Shown piece after piece: positions 1 through 6,230 of a stretch of 64,000 nt of DNA (positions are counted from its first letter, which is position 1; the number at the start of each line of letters is the position of its first letter). Source of the stretch: Cyanobacteria bacterium SBLK (GTDB lineage: Bacteria; Cyanobacteriota; Cyanobacteriia; Cyanobacteriales; Spirulinaceae); the NCBI GenBank assembly GCA_017746715.1, contig JAGHZQ010000046.1, forward strand, positions 62,001 to 126,000. Reading direction: 5' to 3'. The position numbers were made by a program, and so were the translations under genes. The notes under the pieces were generated by a model. The model did not search any database and was not told where the DNA came from. It saw nothing but the letters and a program-made list of their open reading frames with translations.

Positions 1-391
1 TGTAATCAAAACAGTGAAGTTCAATTAAACTCCAGTTCGCACCCTGCTTTACTCCTCTAAATATAATTCTTCCTTTTATTGGTATATTCGAGGCTAGTGT
101 TAAAACAGTATCGCCATTACTAAACATAAAATTTTCGTCGTTAACAGTATTGCCTTGAGAGTCAACAAGTAAAGCCTCTAGTAAGGCTATTTGTCTTCTT
201 TGTGGCTGTTCATTTTTAACTAAAAATTCACAGGTTAATTCTTCAGACGAAGTTCTCGAACAACTTTGTAGCTGAAATGCAAAACCATTTTCCCTAAATG
301 CAGGAAGTGAAGACGGTACCGATTGAGCAATAATAGTTAAAACCTTTAGAGATCGGATCGGATGAAAATTTATATTTTTCCCAACTTGCAT
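1..391 (-). CDS. Partial unknown protein, N-terminal 130 residues
   Basis: An open frame on the minus strand begins at the ATG at 391-389 and runs off the left edge without a stop. An in-frame TAA lies 18 bases upstream of the ATG, so this is the only reasonable start; no strong Shine-Dalgarno is visible. The visible part has no signal peptide or membrane segment and reads like a beta-rich fold (alternating hydrophobic strands, a segment ending VLTLASNIPIKGRIIF). I do not recognise the family. It resembles in style the C-terminal immunoglobulin-like modules of DUF4352-type proteins, but that is only an impression. Coding potential looks real because the frame is open across its whole visible length. 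Confidence 0.55.
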   Translation of the reverse strand, partial: MQVGKNINFHPIRSLKVLTIIAQSVPSSLPAFRENGFAFQLQSCSRTSSEELTCEFLVKNEQPQRRQIALLEALLVDSQGNTVNDENFMFSNGDTVLTLASNIPIKGRIIFRGVKQGANWSLIELHCFDY

Positions 392-636
392 ACTAGGAAA
401 AAGTATTTATCCAGCCAAGAGAGTTACTCTGGAAATTAGCTTTAAATAGAACCAGTTACCAAACATAAGTGTTTTGATGTATTTGTTACACTCGCTAAGG
501 ATAGCACACAACAGATTACCATTTAGCGCGATCTCCACAACTATTTGATATTTTTATCGTATCTTCAAATCTTGCAGGGCGATCGCGCTACGATACATTA
601 TTATTGATATAGTAATGAGAATAGCTCATTCTCCCC
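392..636. other. Intergenic region between divergent genes
   Basis: The space separates the left-edge gene (minus) from xisH (plus). It is AT-rich and carries one GCGATCGC site near 579. Both promoters must lie here, but I see no convincing -10/-35 pair or operator. Confidence 0.4.
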
Positions 637-1056
637 ATGCCCGCTAAAGACACTTTTCACTATATCGTTCGCTCTGCTCTTGAAAAAGATGGTTGGCGCA
701 TTACTCACGATCCCCTGTATATGCGGGTTAGCCCAACAATCGGATTATACCTCGATATCGGCGCAGAAAAACTTCTGGCCGCAGAACGAGAAGGACGTAA
801 AATTGCTGTTGAAATCAAGAGTTTTCTTGGTCTCTCCAGTTTGAGTGAATTCCATCTTGCTCTCGGTCAGTTTCTCAACTACCGTTTAGCCTTAGAAGAA
901 CTGGAAAGCGATCGCGAACTCTATCTTGCTGTCTCTGCTGATGCTTATCAAGAATTCTTCAGCGATCCTTTTATTCAAAAATCTATTGTTCGCTATCAAC
1001 TTAAGTTGCTTATTTTTCATTCTCAAAAGGAGGTTATTATTGAATGGAAAACCTAA
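637..1056 (+). CDS. xisH: XisH family protein (fdxN element excision controlling factor-like)
   Basis: The 139-residue product has the full length and order of the XisH family, named after a gene needed for developmental excision of the nif fdxN element in Anabaena. The core looks like a PD-(D/E)XK nuclease: D40 in the LYLDIGAE strand, then E59-x-K61 in AVEIKSFLG, followed by a conserved helix (residues 70-90). The next gene, xisI, overlaps its end by 13 bases, so the two are translationally coupled as in most cyanobacteria. No nif genes or excision element lie in the window, so a role in fdxN excision here is unlikely; a nuclease-plus-partner module is an inference. Family assignment is secure, function is not. 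Confidence 0.9.
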   Translation: MPAKDTFHYIVRSALEKDGWRITHDPLYMRVSPTIGLYLDIGAEKLLAAEREGRKIAVEIKSFLGLSSLSEFHLALGQFLNYRLALEELESDRELYLAVSADAYQEFFSDPFIQKSIVRYQLKLLIFHSQKEVIIEWKT

Positions 1057-1385
1057 ATTACTCCGGTGCAATTAAGCAAATTTTTCTCGAACATCTCCAA
1101 TATGCCCAACAAGATAAGACCGTAGAAACTCAAGTTATTTTTGATGACGATCGCGGCCGCTATTTACTACTGAATGTAGGATGGCAAGACGAACAACGAA
1201 TCTATGGCTGTCCCATTCATGTAGAAATTAAAGATGAGGAAATTTGGATTCAGCGAGATTTTACCGAACCCGGTATTACTAGAGAATTAATTGCACTTGG
1301 TGTTCCTCAAAATAAGATCGTTCCTGCTTATCGATCGCCCTTTGTGCGACAATTAATCAATTCTACTGTTGCCGAAGTAAGTTAG
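1044..1385 (+). CDS. xisI: XisI family protein, partner of XisH
   Basis: The 113-residue product matches XisI: the N-terminal helix, the strand pair YLLLNVGWQDEQRIYGC, the HVEIKDEEIWIQRD strand, and the conserved C-terminal block with GITRELIALGVP. The start lies inside the xisH coding region, preceded by AAAGGAGG at about 1026-1033, a good Shine-Dalgarno, with somewhat long spacing. XisI is known only as the small obligate neighbour of XisH; the near-universal pairing suggests a complex in which XisI controls the nuclease-like XisH, but this is inference. A third small gene follows 20 bases downstream and probably belongs to the same transcript. Confidence 0.9.
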   Translation: MENLNYSGAIKQIFLEHLQYAQQDKTVETQVIFDDDRGRYLLLNVGWQDEQRIYGCPIHVEIKDEEIWIQRDFTEPGITRELIALGVPQNKIVPAYRSPFVRQLINSTVAEVS

Positions 1386-1405
1386 AGAAAAATGAGGAGA
1401 ATCAA

Positions 1406-1780
1406 ATGTTAGATATTGCCTTTTATTCCGATCGCACCGGACAGCCTTGTTATATTTCCGTTGCCAAAGATTTTCTGTTATGGTTGGCAAAATCCGACTT
1501 TATCGAGATTGGATCCGACCAAATCACAGAGATAGAAATTGATGGCGAATCCGCACAATTACCCTTAGTCAAATTAGGTCAAGGAAAAATTAGCAATCGC
1601 CAAAGATTTAGAGATTTCTTTTTGGAAACCATTCGCCAAGAAAGCGATCGCGTTTTAACTTGCTCGGGAGACTCTCCCAGTAAAGAAGAATATCAAACCG
1701 TGACCTATCGCCTCAAAAAACTACTCGAAATTCTCCGATGTATTGAAGATGAAAATTATCTCTATCTTCAACGAATTTAG
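1406..1780 (+). CDS. Unknown 124-residue protein in the xisHI operon
   Basis: I do not recognise this family. It starts 20 bases after xisI, with a GAGGAGA Shine-Dalgarno at about 1393-1399, so it is very probably co-transcribed with xisH and xisI. The product is soluble and acidic, with an N-terminal strand-rich half (MLDIAFYSDRTG, then TEIEIDGES) and a helical C-terminal half containing SKEEYQTVTYRLKKLLEIL. There is no signal peptide, no metal motif and no obvious DNA-binding domain. It converges with the cysteine desulfurase gene, the two stops being only 11 bases apart. Confidence 0.75.
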   Translation: MLDIAFYSDRTGQPCYISVAKDFLLWLAKSDFIEIGSDQITEIEIDGESAQLPLVKLGQGKISNRQRFRDFFLETIRQESDRVLTCSGDSPSKEEYQTVTYRLKKLLEILRCIEDENYLYLQRI

Positions 1781-1791
1781 AAATCGATCGC

Positions 1792-2958
1792 CTATTTCAA
1801 CACTGTCATTTTCGCCATAAATCGCCCTAAAACCTGCTTTAATACCATCGCCGTCCAATCGATATCTTCTGGGGTTGTATCTTTCCCCAAAGAGAAACGA
1901 ATGCCCGCCAGTGCCATTGCATCGTCGTATCCCATAGCTTGTAAAATAGGGCTGGGACTGAGTTTGCCGCTATGACAGGCAGATCCGGCACCGATCGCAA
2001 TCCCTGCGAGGTTCATCTGACGCACGATCGCCTTTCCCGTGACTTCTCCAGCGAGGGGAGGAGTCAAGCAAAAACTAACGTGGTGAGGCAAACGATGCAA
2101 GCGATCGCCCGTTGGAATTAAATAAGGACAGTCTGCCAAGCGATCGAAAAGGCGATCGCGCAGTTCTCTTAATCGAGATCTCTCTATTTCGAGATCTTGC
2201 AAGGCGAGTTCTGCTGCTACTCCAAAGCCAGAAATTAGGGCGATTGCTTGAGTCCCCGATCGCACCCCCCCTTCTTGTCCGCCTCCCATCAATAGAGGCA
2301 GCAACTTGACACCCTGCCGGACGTATAGCGCCCCCATTCCTTGGGGTCCGTAGAGTTTGTGACTGGAGAGGGATAACAGATCTACGCCTAATTGCTCCAC
2401 GTCTAAAGGCAGGCGTCCCGCCACTTGTACCGCATCCGTATGAAATAATACCCCGCGATCGCGGGCAATGCGGGCGAGCTTTTCAATCGGTTGTAGGGTT
2501 CCGACTTCACTTTGACCGTAAATGATGGAAATGAGCACGGTATTGCTGCGAATACTGGCTTGTAATTCTTCTGGGTTGACCCTTCCCTGGCAATTTACCC
2601 CGAGGCGCGTTATTTGCCAGCCTTGTTGTTCTAAAAAATTGACCGGTTCGGCGATCGCGGCATGTTCGACGCGAGAAATAATTAAATGTTGGGGTTGGCA
2701 ATACTGGCGGGTAATACCAAAAAGCGCTAAATTATCGGCTTCAGTTCCTCCCGAAGTGAAAGTAATTGTATCGGGAGCGGCGGCATGAATTAAACGAGCA
2801 ACTTTAAATCTTGCCTCCTCGAGGAATAAAGCCGATCTTTCCCCCCAAGCATGCAAACTCGAAGCATTTCCCCACTGAGATGCTGCCACTTGTTGAATGT
2901 TCTCGGTAACTTCCCAACGTTGGGGAGTCGTTGCACTGTAATCGAGATAAATTTGCAT
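1792..2958 (-). CDS. Cysteine desulfurase (NifS/IscS type, class V aminotransferase)
   Basis: The enzyme converts L-cysteine to alanine and hands the sulfur to Fe-S cluster, thiamine or tRNA thiolation pathways, using pyridoxal phosphate. Counting from the ATG at 2958 (388 residues) one sees LDYSATTP at the N terminus, the cofactor region TSGGTEADNLALFG (68-81), HTDAVQ (173-178), the PLP lysine K201 in SSHKLYGPQG, and the catalytic loop cysteine C328 in GAGSACHSGK. The chosen start is the usual M-x-I-Y-L-D-Y opening; an upstream ATG at 2997 would add 13 atypical residues. The gene stands alone, without isc or suf partners, so it may be one of several desulfurases in the genome. Confidence 0.93.
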   Translation of the reverse strand: MQIYLDYSATTPQRWEVTENIQQVAASQWGNASSLHAWGERSALFLEEARFKVARLIHAAAPDTITFTSGGTEADNLALFGITRQYCQPQHLIISRVEHAAIAEPVNFLEQQGWQITRLGVNCQGRVNPEELQASIRSNTVLISIIYGQSEVGTLQPIEKLARIARDRGVLFHTDAVQVAGRLPLDVEQLGVDLLSLSSHKLYGPQGMGALYVRQGVKLLPLLMGGGQEGGVRSGTQAIALISGFGVAAELALQDLEIERSRLRELRDRLFDRLADCPYLIPTGDRLHRLPHHVSFCLTPPLAGEVTGKAIVRQMNLAGIAIGAGSACHSGKLSPSPILQAMGYDDAMALAGIRFSLGKDTTPEDIDWTAMVLKQVLGRFMAKMTVLK

Positions 2959-3002
2959 AATGTTTGGAACGAGAGATACTCGATAGCAATTAATCAATAT
3001 CG

Positions 3003-3084
3003 ATCGATAACTGATAACCGCTTGCCTTGAGCAAAGTCGAAAGGATAACTGCGATGCCCCGAGCTTGTCGAAGGGATAACTGAT
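3003..3084. repeat. Two degenerate copies of a TTCGAC-AAGCTC dispersed motif
   Basis: Between the desulfurase and the zinc-ribbon gene, the minus strand carries CTTCGACAAGCTCGGGG and CTTTCGACTTTGCTCAAGG, each next to GTTATCC. A third copy, ACTTCGACAAAGCTCAG, occurs at about 22804-22820. These look like a short dispersed intergenic repeat. Confidence 0.4.
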
Positions 3085-3465
3085 TTAACCGCCCGGTTTG
3101 CAAACATTATAATCTTCGTGAGAAATGACGGCTTCCGGTACGAGGAGATTTCCGCAGTCGCGACAGATCAAGCGATAGTTTCGCGTGACGGGAATACTGA
3201 TAATAAAACGATCGTGACGAAGGCGCTTGCCGCGAAATTGACGATAATCTTGTTGTTCTTGAATGCCACTAATAATTTGCCGTGCTTTGACGACAACATT
3301 TTTAGGCAGATCGGTCAGATCGATGAGATCGTGGGCAAAAGTTGCTTCCCACTTTTGTTTTTCTTGTTTCTTTTTTTCCCGATCGTCTTCTTTTTGAGCA
3401 CATCGGTGGCAAATTTGTCCGTATCCTTTGTGACCGCAAGGAAAAAGTTTTTTTCGTCTAGCCAT
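3085..3465 (-). CDS. Zinc-ribbon protein, cyanobacterial family (DUF7682-like)
   Basis: The 126-residue product has two Cys clusters: CGHKGYGQICHRC near the N terminus (residues 10-22) and CRDCGN near residue 100, with a late His and a late Cys (SHEDYNVCKPGG). This spacing suggests a bound structural zinc. Between them is a highly charged helix (roughly residues 24-40, rich in Lys, Glu and Gln) and then a conserved region ending in RFIISIPVTRNYRLIC. The function of these proteins is unknown; the basic N terminus would suit nucleic-acid or ribosome contact. It has its own upstream region and no clear operon partner. Confidence 0.75.
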   Translation of the reverse strand: MARRKKLFPCGHKGYGQICHRCAQKEDDREKKKQEKQKWEATFAHDLIDLTDLPKNVVVKARQIISGIQEQQDYRQFRGKRLRHDRFIISIPVTRNYRLICRDCGNLLVPEAVISHEDYNVCKPGG

Positions 3466-3744
3466 GATTCTATATCATTCTTGCCCGACTGTAATGCGGC
3501 AAAAGTCATCTTAGCGATGGAATTGCAGCAATATTGCAAGATGGTAATGAGATTTGCAGATGCCGTTCTCAACAAGGGCGATCGCCTTGACGATTGCGTC
3601 TCTTATTGAGGTTGAGGAAACAGCAATAGAACGTTATTTTAAGTACATTCTCCCATTCTACGATACAAAGGGAACTTTGTGTTAATCGAGAGAGTCGTTC
3701 TTTTTTCAATAATTAACAAGGGAGAAGAAATGGGCAAAGGACAA

Positions 3745-4173
3745 TTATAGATAAGTTAAAAAAGATTTCGGAACGATATTCAACTCTCCCGACAAACAGC
3801 GATCGCGGGGAATCCACAAGGCTCTTTTTTTGCGTTTCCCTTCATGAAAAGCAATTTCTTCCCGTTGATAAAACGCAATATCGGCAAAATCGCATTGATA
3901 GACTTGCAGAATTTCGTGTTTGGCTTTGCCATTAAATGTAAATAAACTTTCCAAACAGCCCAAATAGTGAATATTTGTTAAATCGGCTTGCAATTCTTCT
4001 TGAAATTCTCTTTGCAAAGCTGCCAAACTGGTTTCGCCAAAATCGACTCCACCTCCGAGGGCGCGATAAAAGCATTCGTTTTTTATACGATCGTAACCTT
4101 CTGAAAGAAAAAGGCGATCGCCATCGCGAATTAATCCTAACGCCAACAGGCGAATTTTACCAGTTTTACTCAT
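3745..4173 (-). CDS. NUDIX hydrolase
   Basis: A 142-residue NUDIX enzyme, cleaving nucleoside diphosphate-linked substrates. From the ATG at 4173 the Nudix box runs from G42 to E60 (GVDFGETSLAALQREFQEE), giving GX5EX7REX2EE with the metal-binding glutamates present. The last Gly of the consensus is replaced. I chose the ATG at 4173 because it overlaps the end of the upstream DUF3531 gene as ATGAGTAA, a typical coupled start; the longer frame back to 4248 would lie largely inside that gene. The substrate cannot be read from the sequence. The N-terminal phrase IRLLALGLIRDGDRLFLSEG is typical of broad-specificity members. Confidence 0.88.
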   Translation of the reverse strand: MSKTGKIRLLALGLIRDGDRLFLSEGYDRIKNECFYRALGGGVDFGETSLAALQREFQEELQADLTNIHYLGCLESLFTFNGKAKHEILQVYQCDFADIAFYQREEIAFHEGKRKKRALWIPRDRCLSGELNIVPKSFLTYL

Positions 4174-4630
4174 AAATTTCGTTAGCTGACGAATCGAAGA
4201 CAGCGCGATCGTGTTTTTGTAGCGGCCAATCTTCATTTTCGCCGCCAATAATGAGTTGTTGAATTTCTACATATTCCTGACTCAAACGGAGGAGGGCATT
4301 AATTAAAACATCAAGAGCGATCGCATCGCTAGTTCCGAGATCGAACCAACACCGTCCCCAAGTGCCCTGATATTCAAATTCTCCCATATTGTGCATGAGT
4401 GCCATGAGGGAATCATCGGCGGATTCGACTTTGTACTCGAGATAGCTAATATCGATCCCAGTATCCGTCACTTGCAAATTTTCGGCATTAAAGCCGCCCA
4501 ATTTTCCCAGATAAAACCAAGAGTCAAACACTTCCTCAATATACTGTTGCTCCATATAGGAAGGAACGGTAGAAAATTCTACCCAGATCCAGACATCAAA
4601 AGGATTAAACTCTCTAAAACGAATTTCCAT
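4166..4630 (-). CDS. DUF3531 family protein
   Basis: The 154-residue protein matches the DUF3531 family, found in cyanobacteria and as nuclear-encoded proteins of plant chloroplasts: MEIRFREFNPFDVWIWVEF at the start, the Trp/Tyr-rich centre (EEVFDSWFYLGKLGGFNAEN) and GTWGRCWFDLGTSDAIALD. It is soluble with no signal peptide. The function is unknown, though conservation into plastids suggests a photosynthetic or plastid-biogenesis role. Its stop overlaps the NUDIX start by eight bases, so the two are co-transcribed and translationally coupled. The four heptanucleotide repeats just upstream may affect its promoter. Confidence 0.88.
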   Translation of the reverse strand: MEIRFREFNPFDVWIWVEFSTVPSYMEQQYIEEVFDSWFYLGKLGGFNAENLQVTDTGIDISYLEYKVESADDSLMALMHNMGEFEYQGTWGRCWFDLGTSDAIALDVLINALLRLSQEYVEIQQLIIGGENEDWPLQKHDRAVFDSSANEIYE

Positions 4631-4636
4631 CTTTTG

Positions 4637-4664
4637 TTATTAGTTATTAGTTATTGGTTATTGG
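4637..4664. repeat. Heptanucleotide tandem repeat, 4 units
   Basis: Two TTATTAG units followed by two TTATTGG units. Short heptanucleotide repeats of this kind are common in filamentous cyanobacteria. It lies between the solute-binding protein stop and the DUF3531 start. Confidence 0.8.
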
Positions 4665-5941
4665 TTACGACTCGCTAGAGCATTCCATTCTTTGGCAGCA
4701 TCTTCTAGTGCGCGATCGACGCTTTTTTCTCCGAGCATAGCAGCTTGTAAGTTGCTGTAGATAGCTTTTTGCAGTGCCTTGAGATTATCCATTGCCGGGA
4801 GTAAGACCTCGGCTTCGTTTAATTGTTGCGCTCCCACCTTGGAGGCGCGATCGAGAGGGGAAGGTTCGGTTTTGTCGTTTAATTCGCGAATATATTTTTG
4901 TACGGAATCATGGGTGGAGGGTAACACATTAGCTTCTTTGGCAAAAGCGAGTTGATTGGCGGAATTGGTCACGAATAGGGCAAATTTGAGAGCATCTTCG
5001 GGCTTGTCCGTCTCTCGAGGGATAACCAAATTCATCACTGCAACATTCTTTTTGCCCGTCTCTCCTGTGATTTGCAGCCCAATATCGGAAACTGTAGCAA
5101 TATCGGGAGCATTATTTTCAATTGTCGGAAAAAATTGCGCTCCCGTTGTCAATAACGCCGTTTCTCCAGCCTGATAAAGTTCGATCGCATAACGATGTCC
5201 TTGGGTCAAAACTTCAGGCGGTAATAGTTCATTTTGATAGAGATTTACCCAATATTGAAAAGCAGCTTTTCCTTCTGGCGTATTAAAGGCAGCTTTTCCT
5301 TCTTCATCGAGCAAACGCACCCCCATTTTAATCAAAGATTCCAAAATCTCTCCCGAATCTTCCGGCACGAAACTAACAAAAAATCCGTATTTTCCCGTCG
5401 TTTCCTTAACCCGTTTTGCCATATCTGCCAATTCGATATAAGTGCTGGGAGATTTATCCAGCCCGGCTTCTTGCAGGAGGGAGCGATTGTAGATGACAAT
5501 TTGAGTGGTGAGATACCAAGGAATGCCAAAACTCTTATCATTTAAAATGCTTGCTTGCCAAATATTAGGAAGATATTGCGATCGCGCTTCTGGAGAAATT
5601 TGCGTATCGAGATCGGCCCAAACATTGCGGGTTGCCAATTGGGAGGCAAAAACGGGATTGAGATTCACCACATCGGGGGCGGTTTTTGCCGAGACTGCAG
5701 TGAGAATTTTACTTTCCATTGCACTCCAAGGGACATCTATCCAGCGCACCGTCACCCCCGGATTTTCCGTCTCGAACTCGGCAATCAAATCGTTAAAATA
5801 ATCATTAAATTTCGGTTGTAGTTGCATCGTCCAAAACTCGATTTCTCCCGCATCATCTGCTGCAGGACGCGAACCGCAGCCAACGGAGACGCTCAATAAC
5901 AGTCCCGCGAGAACAGATAAACTCAAATGAAACGGTTTCAT
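4658..5941 (-). CDS. ABC transporter extracellular solute-binding lipoprotein (sugar family)
   Basis: A 427-residue family 1 solute-binding protein, catching a sugar or related solute outside the inner membrane and delivering it to an ABC importer. From the ATG at 5941 there is a lipoprotein signal: a hydrophobic stretch then SVSVGC with the lipidated cysteine at C22. The mature part opens with EIEFWTMQLQPKFNDYFNDLIAEF and contains PDVVNLNP, FGIPWYLTTQ and the C-terminal PEDALKFALFVTNS typical of this class. An ATG seven codons upstream (5962) is less likely because it only adds a charged leader. No permease or ATPase genes are adjacent, so the rest of the transporter is encoded elsewhere. 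Confidence 0.92.
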   Translation of the reverse strand: MKPFHLSLSVLAGLLLSVSVGCGSRPAADDAGEIEFWTMQLQPKFNDYFNDLIAEFETENPGVTVRWIDVPWSAMESKILTAVSAKTAPDVVNLNPVFASQLATRNVWADLDTQISPEARSQYLPNIWQASILNDKSFGIPWYLTTQIVIYNRSLLQEAGLDKSPSTYIELADMAKRVKETTGKYGFFVSFVPEDSGEILESLIKMGVRLLDEEGKAAFNTPEGKAAFQYWVNLYQNELLPPEVLTQGHRYAIELYQAGETALLTTGAQFFPTIENNAPDIATVSDIGLQITGETGKKNVAVMNLVIPRETDKPEDALKFALFVTNSANQLAFAKEANVLPSTHDSVQKYIRELNDKTEPSPLDRASKVGAQQLNEAEVLLPAMDNLKALQKAIYSNLQAAMLGEKSVDRALEDAAKEWNALASRNQ

Positions 5942-5949
5942 AGATTGAC

Positions 5950-5991
5950 GAATAACGAACAACGAATAATTATCAAGGAATAACGAACAAC
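5950..5991. repeat. Direct repeat of GAATAACGAACAAC
   Basis: The 14-mer GAATAACGAACAAC occurs at 5950-5963 and again at 5978-5991, just upstream of the solute-binding protein start. Identical copies 28 bases apart may be a slipped duplication or part of its regulatory region. Confidence 0.5.
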
Positions 5992-5997
5992 AATCAA

Positions 5998-6223
5998 CTC
6001 ATTTCTCCGAGAGTCGATCCAACGCGATCGCCTCTGGGAAAGAAAAATCGTTTCACGAGAGCGGGATTTCCTCGAGGCGATCGCAATTCCGCGGCGGGGA
6101 ATTCCAACTCAAAAGAAAAAATGCTTCCTTCCCCCAAACGACTCCGCACTTGAATTTGCGATCGCTAAATTCTTCTGCTAAAGCGAAAACGCGCTGGCAA
6201 AATATCCTGATGATTCCTTTTTG
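5998..6223 (-). pseudogene. Remnant of a histidine kinase ATPase domain C terminus
   Basis: Directly downstream of the hybrid kinase stop, the minus strand encodes in two frames the end of a kinase ATPase domain. First comes IIRIFCQRVFALAEEFSDRK (about 6214-6155), then after a frame change IQVRSRLGEGSIFSFELEFP (from about 6158), continuing to a TGA near 5996. The G2-box phrase RSRLGEGSIFSFEL is diagnostic. There is no start, no H-box and a frameshift in the middle, so it is a decayed fragment. It could be the rest of a duplicated kinase or of a longer ancestral gene. No recoding signal is evident. Confidence 0.6.
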
Positions 6224-6230
6224 CTCGAGT

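Noticed and set aside
637..1385. xisHI as evidence of a nearby fdxN-type excision element
   Set aside because: No nif genes, no recombinase and no repeated element ends are seen in the window.
3118..3609. 163-codon plus-strand frame over the zinc-ribbon gene
   Set aside because: Antisense to a gene with a sensible Cys pattern; hydrophobic low-complexity product.
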